Positions 1 through 9,564 are shown, counted from the stretch's first letter. The stretch is 64,000 nt of DNA from Dehalogenimonas alkenigignens (GCF_001466665.1 NZ_KQ758903.1:124001-188000); one strand, 5' to 3'. Made by a program: numbers and translations. The notes: generated from the letters alone by a model not told the origin.

Positions 1-1
1 A

Positions 2-886
2 TCGCAAACCGGGATCAAGAATAATATCGCCGCGCTCCGGGCCTGGGCGGAACAGTATCCTTTCTACCGCTTTCTGAAACGCCTGGCCGCGGACTGGTCC
101 GCCGATGACGCCACGGATCGAGCCGCCGCCGTAGCCTATCATGCCTTTTTTTCTTTATTCCCGCTGATGCTTGGCGGCATTGCTTTACTCGGATTCTTTT
201 TGCCCGATGCCGAAGTCCGTCAAGCGGTATCAGACGCCCTGATCAGGACGCTGCCCGGATCCGCCGATTTCATAGAAGATATTCTGGATACCGTCATCGA
301 GTTGCGGGGAATCGGCGGTATTGCCGGCACCGCCGCTCTGCTATGGAGCGCGAGCAACATGTTCGCCGCCATCCGCCGTGCCGTCAACCGGGCCTGGGGC
401 ATCAGCCGGGACCGCCGCTTTATACCCGGCAAAGCGCATGACCTGGCCCTGGTTCTGACCACCGGCATCTTGTTTCTCCTGTCCATGGCGGCGTCGGCCG
501 CTGTCAGCTGGCCGGATGCCGATGGTCAGCCGGCCATTGGCAATCTGGCAGCCCTGGGCAGCCGTCTGTTAGGCTTTCTGCTGGTTCTTTCAGTATTCCT
601 GATCGTCAACAAGTTCATACCCAATACGCCAACCAGGTGGCGGTGGATATGGCCGGGCGCTCTGGTTTCGGCGGCGTTGTTTCAGGCGGGCGCCTGGGGA
701 TTCATCTACTATCTGGCCAATTTCGCGGATTACACCACGGTGTACGGGCCTCTGGGTTCGGTCATCGTTTTGTTGCTCTGGATCTATATTTCTTCGATAA
801 TTCTAATCTTAGGCGCCGAGATCAATTCGGAATTGCACCGACAAAGCGCCGTCGGAGACACCCCAGGAAAAACCCAAGGAGGCTGA
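2..886 (+). CDS. YihY/BrkB family inner-membrane protein, 5' end cut by the window
   Basis: The reading frame is open from base 2, so the first Met in frame (167) is not a convincing start. Residues before it already carry the family's conserved N-terminal AVAYHAFFSLFPL segment, preceded by a short amphipathic region. About six hydrophobic segments follow, with the family-typical RRAVNRAWGI and YGPLGSVIVLLLWIYISSI stretches. YihY/BrkB proteins (once misnamed ribonuclease BN) are polytopic membrane proteins of unclear function. The stop lies 3 bases before the hemerythrin gene, so the two are probably cotranscribed. Confidence 0.85.
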   Translation, partial: SQTGIKNNIAALRAWAEQYPFYRFLKRLAADWSADDATDRAAAVAYHAFFSLFPLMLGGIALLGFFLPDAEVRQAVSDALIRTLPGSADFIEDILDTVIELRGIGGIAGTAALLWSASNMFAAIRRAVNRAWGISRDRRFIPGKAHDLALVLTTGILFLLSMAASAAVSWPDADGQPAIGNLAALGSRLLGFLLVLSVFLIVNKFIPNTPTRWRWIWPGALVSAALFQAGAWGFIYYLANFADYTTVYGPLGSVIVLLLWIYISSIILILGAEINSELHRQSAVGDTPGKTQGG

Positions 887-889
887 CAG

Positions 890-1420
890 TTGAAACCAAT
901 CGGACCGCTGATGAGAGAACACCGGCTGATCGAACGCATGATCCGGGTGATGGAGCGCAGAATTGCCTTGACCGAGCCCGATCCTGCCTTCCTGACAGCC
1001 GCAGTCGATTTCATGAAGACGTTTGTGGATCAAATCCATCACGGTAAGGAGGAGGATATCCTGTTCCGGGATTTGAAAACCAAAACGCTTTCCGCTGAAC
1101 ACCGGCGCATACTCGGTGAACTCGTCGAAGAGCATATAGCCGGCCGAAATCTGGTCAAGCGCCTGGACCAAGCTCGGACCGAATTGATTCCCGGCGATGC
1201 CGTAAGCCGGGAACAACTTGCCGGCATCGTCGCCGAAATAGCCGTTTTCTACAACAACCACATTGATAAAGAGGATAACCGCTTTTTTTATCCCTGCCTG
1301 GACTACTTTTCTCCGGTGGAACAAGAAAAGATGCTGCGGGACTATGCCGAATATGAAGGCCGGGTCCTCCAGGACCGCTACCTCAATATTGTCGAGAGCC
1401 TGGAAGCCGGAACCCGTTAG
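890..1420 (+). CDS. Hemerythrin HHE domain protein
   Basis: A 176-residue cytoplasmic helical protein. His/Glu ligand clusters suited to a non-haem di-iron site are visible: MREHRLIERM near residue 8, QIHHGKEEDILF near 50, EEHIAGRN near 80 and NNHIDKEDNRFFYP near 122. HHE proteins bind O2 or NO, or sense oxygen or iron; the exact role here is unknown. The start is TTG at 890, chosen because AAGGAGG sits 7 bases upstream and the frame begins directly after the stop of the YihY gene. An oxygen-sensing or scavenging role would fit a strict anaerobe, but that is inference. Confidence 0.88.
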   Translation: MKPIGPLMREHRLIERMIRVMERRIALTEPDPAFLTAAVDFMKTFVDQIHHGKEEDILFRDLKTKTLSAEHRRILGELVEEHIAGRNLVKRLDQARTELIPGDAVSREQLAGIVAEIAVFYNNHIDKEDNRFFYPCLDYFSPVEQEKMLRDYAEYEGRVLQDRYLNIVESLEAGTR

Positions 1421-1523
1421 GATCAACTTGGCGGTGGAAAATGCCACAGCTTCACCGACTTGAAGAGTCATCGGTGATGAGGATAAGATTACTGGATTAT
1501 CGCCCCGGCGGAGTAAAGACTCG

Positions 1524-3965
1524 ATGATTGACAGGTACGACCCACAGGCAATTGAAAAAAAGTGGCAGGACCGCTGGGCCGCCGACAAACTCTACCATGT
1601 CCCGGACGAGTCGCCCAAACCCAAGTGGTACGCCCTGACCATGTTCCCCTATACGTCCGGTGACCTTCATATCGGCCACTGGTACGCCATGGCTCCATCC
1701 GATGTCTACGCCCGGTACAAACGGATGCAAGGCTTCAACGTGCTGCACCCGATGGGTTTCGACGCCTTCGGCTTTCCAGCGGAGAACGCCGCCATCAAGC
1801 GCGGCATCCACCCCCACACCTGGACCGAAAAGAACATCGAGAACATGCGCCGGCAGCTCAAGACCATGGGCTGCTGTTACGACTGGGACCGCGAGGTGGT
1901 CACCTCAAGGCCTGATTATTACAAGTGGACCGAGTGGTTCTTTCTGAAACTGTATGAGGCTGGCCTGGCTTACCGGGCCAAAGCGCCGGTCAACTGGTGC
2001 CCGTCATGCCAGGCGGTTCTTGCCAATGAGCAGGTCATCGGCGGCGGCGAGTGCTGGCGGTGCGACACCCAGGTCGTCCGCAAGGACCTGGTTCAGTGGT
2101 TTTTCAGGATAACCAGATACGCCGATGAACTGATGCAGCATGACGGCCTGGACTGGCCGGAGCGCATCAAGATCATGCAGCGCAACTGGGTGGGACGATC
2201 CGAAGGCGCCGAGATCGATTTCAAACTGGAAATCCCCGGCGTCGAGGAGAAGAAGATCAGGGTCTTCACCACCCGGCCGGACACCGTTTACGGCGTGACC
2301 TTCATGGTGTTGGCTCCCGAACACCCCCTGGTCGAAAAAATCACCTCGCCGGCGCAGAAAGCCGCCGTCGAGGCTTATGTCGACAAAGCCCGGCGCCTGA
2401 CCGAGATCGACCGGCTGTCCACCGAACGGGAAAAGGACGGCGTCTTCACCGGAGCCTATGTGATGAACCAGCTGAACGGCGAACCGGTGCCGGTCTGGAT
2501 CGCGGATTATGTTATCTGGAGCTACGGCACCGGCGCCGTTATGGCTGTGCCCGCCCATGACGAACGCGATTTCGCCTTCGCCCAAAAATATAAGCTCCCG
2601 GTGCGTGTCGTTATCTCTCCGCCCGGTTACGAGGGCGGACCCATAGAAGCCGCCTATATCGGCGAGGGCCTGATGCGCAACTCGGCGCAGTTTAACGGCA
2701 AATCCAATACCGAGGCTTTCGGCGGTATCATCGATTGGATGGAGTCTCAGAATTTTGGCAAACGCGCCATCAGTTACAAATTGCGGGACTGGCTCATCTC
2801 TCGCCAGCGCTACTGGGGCGCCCCTATTCCCATCATCCACTGCGACAGGTGCGGTATCGTGCCGGTGCCGGAACAGGACCTGCCGGTACTGCTGCCTGAG
2901 GACGCCGAGTTCAAACCCACCGGCGAGTCACCGCTTAAATATGTCGAGAGTTTCGTCAATACCACCTGCCCGAAGTGCGGCGGCCCGGCGCGCCGCGAAA
3001 CCGATACCATGGACACCTTCATGTGCTCCTCGTGGTACTTCCTGCGTTACTGCTCGCCTCGTGACGCTGCGCAGGCCTTCGACCCGGAGAAGACCAAATA
3101 CTGGATGCCGGTGGACATCTACACCGGCGGTGCCGACCACGCCGTAATGCACCTCTTCTATTCCCGCTTTTTCACCATGGCCTTGCGCGACATGGGCAGA
3201 CTGCCGTTCGGCGAACCTTTCAAGCGCCTTTTCAACCAGGGGGTCATCACCAGCCAGCACCAGAAAATGTCCAAGAGCAAGGGCAATGTGGTGAACCCCG
3301 ATAAATATGTCGGCGAATTGGGCGCCGACACTGTCAGAGCCTACCTTATGTTCGTCGGCCCGTGGGAACTGGGCGGCGATTGGAACGATTCCGGCATCGG
3401 AGGCATGTCCCGATGGTTCAACCGCGTTTGGAAATTAGCTCTTGAGGAATACGCCCCCGGCGGCATCGACGGCGCCGCAGAGGCCGAACTCGTACGGAAA
3501 ACCCATCAGGTCATCCGCAAGGTCAATCTTGATTTAGACAAACTCCAGTTCAACACCATGCTGGCCGCCCTTATGGAATTCACCAACTACCTGGCTCCGG
3601 TCAAGGAATCCGGGAAGGTCTCGGCGGAAGTCTGGACCAGGGCTGTCGAATGCCTGGTGCTGCTGCTCGCTCCTACCGCCCCGCATCTCGCTGAGGAGTT
3701 GTGGCAGTTGATGGGTAATCCTTATAGCGTCCACAACCAATCTTTCCCAATTTGGGATGAGGCTTTGACAGTGGAGCCGGAGGTTACGCTGGTGGTTCAG
3801 ATCAACGGCAAGGTGAGGGCGCGCTTCCAGGTTCCGGCCAGCATCACGGAATGTCAGGCCACCGACCTGGCCTTGTCGAACGAACGGGTCAAGGAATTCA
3901 TCGCCGGTAAGGCGATCAGAAGCGTCGTTTACGTACCCGGCAAGCTCATTAACGTCGTGGTGTAG
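1524..3965 (+). CDS. leuS: Leucyl-tRNA synthetase
   Basis: Class I aminoacyl-tRNA synthetase that charges tRNA-Leu with leucine. The 813-residue length is normal. The HIGH signature is at residues 49-52 (GDLHIGHWYAM) and KMSKS at 581-585 (QKMSKSKGNVVNPD). A CP1 editing domain lies between them, with a threonine-rich TTRPDT patch, and a zinc-ribbon-like CPSC...CWRC segment is near residue 160-180. The anticodon-binding helical domain and a C-terminal LVVQINGKVRAR segment complete it. The ATG at 1524 starts directly at the conserved YDPQAIEKKWQ. I saw no T-box upstream. Confidence 0.97.
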   Translation: MIDRYDPQAIEKKWQDRWAADKLYHVPDESPKPKWYALTMFPYTSGDLHIGHWYAMAPSDVYARYKRMQGFNVLHPMGFDAFGFPAENAAIKRGIHPHTWTEKNIENMRRQLKTMGCCYDWDREVVTSRPDYYKWTEWFFLKLYEAGLAYRAKAPVNWCPSCQAVLANEQVIGGGECWRCDTQVVRKDLVQWFFRITRYADELMQHDGLDWPERIKIMQRNWVGRSEGAEIDFKLEIPGVEEKKIRVFTTRPDTVYGVTFMVLAPEHPLVEKITSPAQKAAVEAYVDKARRLTEIDRLSTEREKDGVFTGAYVMNQLNGEPVPVWIADYVIWSYGTGAVMAVPAHDERDFAFAQKYKLPVRVVISPPGYEGGPIEAAYIGEGLMRNSAQFNGKSNTEAFGGIIDWMESQNFGKRAISYKLRDWLISRQRYWGAPIPIIHCDRCGIVPVPEQDLPVLLPEDAEFKPTGESPLKYVESFVNTTCPKCGGPARRETDTMDTFMCSSWYFLRYCSPRDAAQAFDPEKTKYWMPVDIYTGGADHAVMHLFYSRFFTMALRDMGRLPFGEPFKRLFNQGVITSQHQKMSKSKGNVVNPDKYVGELGADTVRAYLMFVGPWELGGDWNDSGIGGMSRWFNRVWKLALEEYAPGGIDGAAEAELVRKTHQVIRKVNLDLDKLQFNTMLAALMEFTNYLAPVKESGKVSAEVWTRAVECLVLLLAPTAPHLAEELWQLMGNPYSVHNQSFPIWDEALTVEPEVTLVVQINGKVRARFQVPASITECQATDLALSNERVKEFIAGKAIRSVVYVPGKLINVVV

Positions 3966-4029
3966 CTCGGCCAGCAGCCGTTCGCGGCCTTGTCTTTCAC
4001 ACGAGCCGGAACGGGGTAAAAAGAGGGGC

Positions 4030-4833
4030 ATGATGAAAATCGCATTTATCGGCGGCGGCAACATGGGCCGCGCCATGATCTCCGCCATCATCGGCAAGGA
4101 ACTCGCTCTGCCGGACGAGATGATCGTGGCTGATGTCCGCGAAGAGTCCCGGCGGGCGCTTATCCTGGAACTTGGGGTCAGGGCTACGGCCTCAAACGTC
4201 GAAGCCGTCCGCAACGCCGATGTCATCATCCTGGCCGTCAAGCCCCAAAACCTGGCGGAGGTCGCCGCTGATCTTTCCGGCCGTTTAGAACCGCGCCAAC
4301 TGGTAGTTTCGATCATCGCCGGCAAGACGGCCAAAACTCTTGTCGAAGGATTAAAACACCAGTCGGTTGTCCGTGTCATGCCCAACACCCCGGCCATGGT
4401 CAATAAGGGGATGAGCGTTTGGACAGCGACCGATGCGGTGAACGATAACCAAAAAGAGACCGCCCGCCGAATCCTGTCGGCCATGGGCGAGGAACTATTC
4501 ACCTTCGACGAGGGCGACCTGGATAAAGCCACCGCCCTCTCCGGCAGCGGTCCGGCTTATTTCTTTCTATTCATGGAGGCGCTCATCGAAGCCGGCGTCA
4601 GGATGGGATTCACACCAGAAACAGCCCGCCAACTCACACTCCAGACCGCCGTCGGCTCCGCGGAATTCGCCCGGCAGTCCGGTAAAGACCTGGCCGAGCT
4701 TCGGAAGATGGTCACTTCCCCCGGAGGTACTACCGCCGAGGCGCTTAAGGTTTTTGAGACCGGCGGATTTAAGGAGTTGGTGAACAATTCCATCGAAGCC
4801 GCGCTGCGGCGGGCGCGGGAACTGGGCTCTTAA
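4030..4833 (+). CDS. proC: Pyrroline-5-carboxylate reductase
   Basis: Catalyses the last step of proline synthesis: NAD(P)H reduction of 1-pyrroline-5-carboxylate. The N-terminal Rossmann fold begins IAFIGGGNMGRAM (residues 4-16). The substrate-binding C-terminal domain has the family motifs ALSGSGPAYFF and TSPGGTTAEAL. Its 267 residues match the family. Two ATGs lie in tandem at 4030 and 4033, behind a purine-rich AAAGAGGGG; either could be used. It follows leuS by 64 bases with no terminator seen between them, so cotranscription is possible. Confidence 0.96.
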   Translation: MMKIAFIGGGNMGRAMISAIIGKELALPDEMIVADVREESRRALILELGVRATASNVEAVRNADVIILAVKPQNLAEVAADLSGRLEPRQLVVSIIAGKTAKTLVEGLKHQSVVRVMPNTPAMVNKGMSVWTATDAVNDNQKETARRILSAMGEELFTFDEGDLDKATALSGSGPAYFFLFMEALIEAGVRMGFTPETARQLTLQTAVGSAEFARQSGKDLAELRKMVTSPGGTTAEALKVFETGGFKELVNNSIEAALRRARELGS

Positions 4834-4896
4834 GCCATTGATTCTCAGCGAGACACGCCGTTCTATGGCCGACCCTCGTTTTCCCATTTAAGAAAA

Positions 4897-4925
4897 AAAC
4901 CGGGGCGCGCAACACGCCCCGGTTT
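4897..4925. terminator. Bidirectional intrinsic terminator between proC and pheT
   Basis: An 11-bp perfect stem (AAACCGGGGCG / CGCCCCGGTTT) encloses a 7-base loop. On the minus strand the stem is followed by seven T residues, so it is a strong terminator for pheST. On the plus strand the T tail is weaker (TTTCATTT) but could end proC. Confidence 0.85.
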
Positions 4926-4951
4926 CATTTCTAATTTCGATTTTCGGCGGC

Positions 4952-7411
4952 CTAAGCCCGCAGTGTCGCCCCCAGCTGGCTCATCAGAGCCGAGACGATG
5001 TCGGCCATGACCCTGTCCACTTCCGCGTCGGTCAGGGTAGCCGTCGGCGACTGGAAGGTAAGGCGGTAGGCCAGCGACTTCTTGCCCTCTGATACCTGCT
5101 TGCCGCTGTAAACGTCGAACAGGCTGACCTCTTTAAGCAGCGGGAAAGTCGACACCACTTCACCTACCCTCTGGTGAGTAACCGAGCTATCGAGCACCAG
5201 AGCGATATCCCGGACCACCGCCGGATATCTGGGCAGCGGCTGGTAGGCGCGGCCCGGCCGCACCTTAGGCATCAGCGCCGACAGGTTGATCTCGAAGAGA
5301 TAGACCTTCTCTTCTATGTCGAAATTCTTGGCTACCCTGGGGTGCACTTCGCCGAAGACGCCAAACGTCACCCCTCCAATGGAGAGCTGGGCTTGGTGAC
5401 CGGGGCGCAGCCCGCCGTCGCTCCCCGGCTCGATTGTGTAGGCCAAGTTCATGCGGCCGAAAATAGTTTCCAAAACACCTTTAGCGTCGTAGAAGTCGAA
5501 GGGTCTTTTGGACTGCTGCCAGCCGCTGGGTTCAGCCTCGCCGGCGATAATGCCGCAGACCATCTCCGGTTCGTGGGGCAGCGTGCCTTTCCTGGCGTGG
5601 TAAGCCCTGCCCACCTCGAACAGGCGAAGGCCGCCCTCTTCATAACGGCGGTTGGCAGCCACGGCAGCCAGTAGCGGCGCTCTCAGGTTGGTGCGAAGGC
5701 ATTCTTGCTCCGACGACATCGGATTGAGTAACATCACCGGCTCGGAGGCGAGCTTGCCGTCCGACACCGTACGCTTAAGAGCGTCGAGGCTGGACAGCGA
5801 TAGGGATAGCGTTTCCTGGAAGCCGAAACCGACCAGCGCCATGCGGAACAGCTTCTTAAAGGCCATAATCGGCGGGCCGACCCGTTTGGGAATCTCGCCG
5901 GACAGCGGAGAAGCGGGAAGCTGGTCATAACCGATGATCCGGGCGACTTCCTCAATGATGTCTTCCTGGATCGACAGGTCGGTGCGCCACCACGGGGGAT
6001 AAACCCGCAGGAATTGGGTTTCGGAACCGCTGTAATCGGTCTCGTCAGTCGTCTCCCAGTACCATTCGATTCCCAGGGCTTTCAACGCCTTGAGTATCCT
6101 GTCGTAGGTCATATCGGAGCCGAGAATGGTGCTGAAGCGGGTGGGTGATACCTGAATTCCGGCACGAAGCTTCTTCCCCGGGAAAACATCTATAATCCCG
6201 GTCTGAGCCTGCCCGCCGCAAAGCTGCAGCATCAATTGAGTCGCCCTTTTAAGCGCATGCATCGGCACTTCGCGGTTTATGTTGCGTTCGAAGCGAATCG
6301 AGGCCTCGGAGATCAGCTTCAGGCGATGCGACGTATGATGGATGCTGACCGGGTTGAAATTGGCAGATTCGATAACCACGTCGGCGGTAGTTTCCGATAC
6401 CTCCGAGTTGGCGCCGCCCATGACGCCGCCGATAGCCACGGCTTTTTCGGCATCGGCTATCATCAGTGTATCGGTGGTAAGCTGCCGTTCCTCGCCATCC
6501 AGGGTGATAAATTTCTCCCCCTCGGCGGCGCGGCGGACTATTATCTTGCCGCCGGCGATCTTCGAGAGGTCGAAGGCGTGCAGCGGCTGGCCGTACTCCA
6601 GCATGACGTAGTTGGTGATATCAACGACATTGTTTATCGGCCGCATTCCGACTGCGGTCAGCCGCTTTTTCAGCCAGTCCGGCGATTCGCCGATTTTAAT
6701 ACCCTTTACGACGCTCGCGGTGTAACGCGGGCACAATTCGGCATCGGCTATCTCAACTGAAAGCTCATCGGCGATCGGCGAGCCTTTTTCTTCGTAGTTC
6801 AGGTCCGGCATCTTGATGCCGAACGGTTCAGTTAACTTGATCTTCTCAAAACCGATGACGGCGGCGGCTTCCCGGGCCAGGCCGATGATCGAAAGGCAGT
6901 CAACGCGGTTCGGGGTGACATCAACTTCAAGGACCTTATCACCGAGAACATCGGCCAGCGGCGCGCCGACAGGCGTATTTTCCGGCAGAACCAGAATCCC
7001 TTCATGTTTGTCCGACAATCCCAGTTCACGCTCGGAAAGCACCATCCCCCGGGATTCAACGCCGCGGATTACGGCGGGTTTGAGTTCCATCTCCTTGCCG
7101 GTATGACCGTCAATGAGTTTGGCGCCGGCAGCGGCGAAAGCCACCTTCTGGCCGACGGCAACATTGGGCGCCCCGCACACTACCTTCGGCTGGTCCGAGG
7201 CCCCGGTGTTGACGGTGACCAGTCTCAGCCGGTCGGCGTTAGGATGAGCCTCTACGGCTACCACCTCGGCGGCCAGTACCCCCGTCCAGGCAGGCGTGGT
7301 AGATGAGATGCCGGAGACTTCATTGCCGGCCAGCGTCAGCTTCTCCGCCAGTTCCTCAGGGGAAATAGCGATATCCGTATAATCTTTAAGCCAGGAAATC
7401 GGGGCCTTCAT
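4952..7411 (-). CDS. pheT: Phenylalanyl-tRNA synthetase beta subunit
   Basis: The 819-residue beta chain of the alpha2-beta2 enzyme. In order it carries the N-terminal helix (ISWLKDYTDI), an EMAP-like tRNA-binding domain (about residues 40-150, with VVCGAPN), the B3/B4 editing region, B5, the inactive synthetase core, and the ferredoxin-fold anticodon-binding domain at the C terminus (YPAVVRDIALVLD). It starts immediately after the pheS stop codon and must be cotranslated with it. Full length with no visible defects. Confidence 0.97.
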   Translation of the reverse strand: MKAPISWLKDYTDIAISPEELAEKLTLAGNEVSGISSTTPAWTGVLAAEVVAVEAHPNADRLRLVTVNTGASDQPKVVCGAPNVAVGQKVAFAAAGAKLIDGHTGKEMELKPAVIRGVESRGMVLSERELGLSDKHEGILVLPENTPVGAPLADVLGDKVLEVDVTPNRVDCLSIIGLAREAAAVIGFEKIKLTEPFGIKMPDLNYEEKGSPIADELSVEIADAELCPRYTASVVKGIKIGESPDWLKKRLTAVGMRPINNVVDITNYVMLEYGQPLHAFDLSKIAGGKIIVRRAAEGEKFITLDGEERQLTTDTLMIADAEKAVAIGGVMGGANSEVSETTADVVIESANFNPVSIHHTSHRLKLISEASIRFERNINREVPMHALKRATQLMLQLCGGQAQTGIIDVFPGKKLRAGIQVSPTRFSTILGSDMTYDRILKALKALGIEWYWETTDETDYSGSETQFLRVYPPWWRTDLSIQEDIIEEVARIIGYDQLPASPLSGEIPKRVGPPIMAFKKLFRMALVGFGFQETLSLSLSSLDALKRTVSDGKLASEPVMLLNPMSSEQECLRTNLRAPLLAAVAANRRYEEGGLRLFEVGRAYHARKGTLPHEPEMVCGIIAGEAEPSGWQQSKRPFDFYDAKGVLETIFGRMNLAYTIEPGSDGGLRPGHQAQLSIGGVTFGVFGEVHPRVAKNFDIEEKVYLFEINLSALMPKVRPGRAYQPLPRYPAVVRDIALVLDSSVTHQRVGEVVSTFPLLKEVSLFDVYSGKQVSEGKKSLAYRLTFQSPTATLTDAEVDRVMADIVSALMSQLGATLRA

Positions 7412-8452
7412 TTAAAACTGCCTCAAGAAGCGCAAATCTGAAGAATAGAACAGGCGGATGTCATCAACGCCGTAGCGCAGCATCGGCAGCCTCTCAACAC
7501 CCATGCCAAAAGCGAAACCGGAATAAATGGTGGAATCTATCCCCACCCCTTCAAGCACTTTGGGATGCACCATGCCCGCCCCCAGAATCTCCAGCCAACC
7601 GGAATTGCCGCAGACGCGGCAGCCGGCGCCCTTGCAGGAAGCGCATTCCACCGCCATTTCGACGCCGGGTTCGACGAAGGGGAAGAAGTCGCAGCGGAAA
7701 CGAACCCGCCGCTCCGGACCGAAAAAGCGCCGGGCGAACTCAAAGAGCGTCCCTTTTAGCTGGGCCAGCGACACATTGCGGTCAACCATCAGCCCTTCGA
7801 CCTGGTGGAACATTGGCAGATGGGAAGCGTCGGTGGCTTCATAACGGTAGACGCGCCCCGGCACCACGATACGGATCGGCGGTTCTTTGTATTTTTCCAT
7901 GAACCGCACCTGCATCGGCGAGGTGTGGGTCCGCAGCAGCACGTGCCGCTCGTCTTTTTCATCCACATCGTCGACCCAGAAGGTCTGCATGGTGTCGCGG
8001 GCCGGGTGTTCCTTGGGGATATTCAGGGCATCGAAGTTGTAGCGGTCATATTCGACTTCCGGGCCTTCGACGACGGAAAAGCCGAGCGAGGAAAAGATAT
8101 CGGTGATCTCGTTGATGACCCGGGTCACCGGGTGCAGCCGGCCGGAAAGCCACGGCCGTCCAGGCAGAGTGATGTCTATACCCGGCGCCGATTCCAAAAG
8201 CCGGTCTGAAAAATCCTGTTCACGGGCGGCCAAGGCTGACTCCAGGTCCTGGCGGACGACATTGGCCGCGGCGCCCAGGCTTTTCCGTTCTTCCACCGGC
8301 AGGGCGGCCAGGCCGCGCAGGACGGTGTTCAACTGGCTCTTCTTACCCAGCCAGCCGACGCGCCAGGCTTCCAGCGCATCCGCGGTGGAGACCGCTGCCA
8401 GCTCGGCGAGGGCGTTCTGCTTTAAATTATCGAGGGAGATATTTTCAGTCAT
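7412..8452 (-). CDS. pheS: Phenylalanyl-tRNA synthetase alpha subunit
   Basis: The catalytic subunit (346 residues) that activates phenylalanine. An N-terminal coiled coil (residues 1-90) is followed by the class II core: motif 2 around [21 protein letters not shown] and motif 3 [17 protein letters not shown] near the C terminus. [14 protein letters not shown] segment in the core looks like a small metal-binding insertion also known in some bacterial PheS. It lies directly upstream of pheT. Confidence 0.97.
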   Translation of the reverse strand: MTENISLDNLKQNALAELAAVSTADALEAWRVGWLGKKSQLNTVLRGLAALPVEERKSLGAAANVVRQDLESALAAREQDFSDRLLESAPGIDITLPGRPWLSGRLHPVTRVINEITDIFSSLGFSVVEGPEVEYDRYNFDALNIPKEHPARDTMQTFWVDDVDEKDERHVLLRTHTSPMQVRFMEKYKEPPIRIVVPGRVYRYEATDASHLPMFHQVEGLMVDRNVSLAQLKGTLFEFARRFFGPERRVRFRCDFFPFVEPGVEMAVECASCKGAGCRVCGNSGWLEILGAGMVHPKVLEGVGIDSTIYSGFAFGMGVERLPMLRYGVDDIRLFYSSDLRFLRQF

Positions 8453-8474
8453 TCAAGCTTCTTACAAGAGTTGG

Positions 8475-8504
8475 ATTATAACCACTTGCGCCGCGGCTGG
8501 TCAA
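8475..8504 (-). promoter_or_regulatory. Promoter of pheST
   Basis: Read on the minus strand, TTGACC (8504-8499) is separated by 18 bases from TATAAT (8480-8475). The expected transcript start is about 16 bases before the pheS ATG. That leaves no room for a T-box or leader-peptide attenuator from this promoter. Confidence 0.7.
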
Positions 8505-8844
8505 ATAGCGCCGCGTTTCAGCTCTCCGGCCGGGAATTGTTTTTGTATTTTTCAAAATAATATATATCGAAGGAAACGATACCGCTTTCCCGCGTTTGGC
8601 TTTCCCCAGGCTGAAGGCGGCAGGCGGAAACCGGCAAAAAAGAAACAACTATCGGCGGCGGCGGCGTTATCCAAGTCAGGTGATCCTCTCATGTTTTACC
8701 GGGGAGCCGGATTATAGCACACCAGTTCCTTCAGGCTGTCAAGTGGGTTTTGTCGTTTTTGGCCGGAAATTTTTTCCGGGCGCCGAAGCCGCCGATCCGG
8801 GCGGGACACGGCGTATTTCTAAAAAATAAATTACTTTTTACCTA
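8505..8844. other. Intergenic stretch between pheS and nrdR without a recognised gene
   Basis: No convincing ORF on either strand. It holds a second minus-strand promoter-like pair (TTGACA and an extended TGCTATAAT ending near 8712, but with a long 20-base spacer) and a 17-bp palindrome CCGGAAATTTTTTCCGG at 8763-8779. I found no cobalamin riboswitch or SRP RNA consensus in it. Confidence 0.4.
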
Positions 8845-8873
8845 TTGACTTACCCAACACCTAGTGGTACTTT
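8845..8873 (+). promoter_or_regulatory. Putative promoter of nrdR-nrdJ
   Basis: TTGACT (8845-8850), a 17-base spacer and TACTTT (8868-8873). It ends 62 bases before the nrdR ATG and directly precedes the palindrome at 8883-8900. Confidence 0.5.
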
Positions 8874-8882
8874 ATACCGGCG

Positions 8883-8900
8883 ACCACAACAGGTTGTGGT
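8883..8900. promoter_or_regulatory. Perfect 18-bp palindrome upstream of nrdR
   Basis: ACCACAAC-AG-GTTGTGGT, just downstream of the putative -10. Its core resembles the ACAnnnnTGT-type dyads bound by NrdR, which would mean autoregulation. It is also followed by five T residues, so it could instead act as a short terminator or attenuator hairpin. Confidence 0.5.
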
Positions 8901-8935
8901 TTTTAGAACAAAAGACAGCCCCGCTGAAAGTACAG

Positions 8936-9487
8936 ATGAACTGCCCCAACTGCAAAAATCCGGAACTGAAAGTGGTTGACTCACGCGAAGTGGAGGACGG
9001 CATCCGCCGCCGCCGCGAGTGCCTGGGCTGCGGCTTCCGCTTCACCACCTACGAGCGCATCCAGCCGGCCGCCCTGTTCGTCCTCAAGCGCGACGGCCGC
9101 CGCGAGGAGTGGAGCAAGGAAAAGCTGTTGGGCGGCCTGCACAAGGCCTGCGAGAAGCGCCCCCTGCCGGCAGGCACGGTAGACCGCATCGCCGACGAGA
9201 TCGAGGCCGAGCTGATCGAGACCGGCCGGGCGGAGATACCGACGACGCTTGTCGGCGACAAGGTGATGGAGAAGCTGAAGGCGGCGGACAACATCGCCTA
9301 CATCCGCTTCGCCTCGGTCTACCGCAAGTTCACCGATGTCACCGAGTTCAAGGAGATGGTGGACCGGCTGATCGACCGCGACCCGGCGCCCCGCTCACAG
9401 CTGCCGCTGCTGCCCGAAGAAGACGGCGCCGGCCAGGGGCGCGGCGGGCGGCATCTGTCGCTGTCGGCCAAAGGGCAGGGGAAATGA
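8936..9487 (+). CDS. nrdR: Transcriptional regulator NrdR
   Basis: The nucleotide-responsive repressor of ribonucleotide reductase genes. The N-terminal zinc ribbon is MNCPNCKNPELKVVDSRE...CLGCGFRFTTYER (residues 1-46), followed by an ATP-cone (about 48-138, with LKRDGRREEWSKEKLLGGL). The ATG at 8936 is chosen over an in-frame upstream start because the zinc ribbon begins exactly there. At 183 residues it is about 30 longer than typical, with a glycine/arginine-rich C-terminal tail of no known function. Its neighbour nrdJ is the expected target. Confidence 0.93.
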   Translation: MNCPNCKNPELKVVDSREVEDGIRRRRECLGCGFRFTTYERIQPAALFVLKRDGRREEWSKEKLLGGLHKACEKRPLPAGTVDRIADEIEAELIETGRAEIPTTLVGDKVMEKLKAADNIAYIRFASVYRKFTDVTEFKEMVDRLIDRDPAPRSQLPLLPEEDGAGQGRGGRHLSLSAKGQGK

Positions 9488-9489
9488 TG

Positions 9490-9543
9490 ACAATCCGAAT
9501 CAGATTGCCACGGACTCGCCATGCGAGCGAGTCCTCGCAAAGA
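9490..9543. repeat. Palindromic dispersed-type repeat between nrdR and nrdJ
   Basis: An 8-bp stem GGACTCGC / GCGAGTCC (9512-9519 and 9527-9534) sits inside flanks reading CAGATTGCCAC and CTCGCAAAGACA. From memory, elements of the form GATTGCCACG...CCTCGCAATGACA recur in intergenic regions of many bacteria, including Dehalococcoidia. No second copy was noticed in this window. Confidence 0.55.
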
Positions 9544-9564
9544 CAATAGCGTAAAGGACAGCTT

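Noticed and set aside
8453-8935. T-box or cobalamin riboswitch upstream of pheS or nrdR
   Set aside because: The T-box sequence TGGnACCGCG and the B12-box were not found on either strand.
9019-9549. Long ORFs overlapping nrdR in other frames
   Set aside because: They are high-GC shadow frames; the zinc ribbon and ATP-cone in the nrdR frame are decisive.
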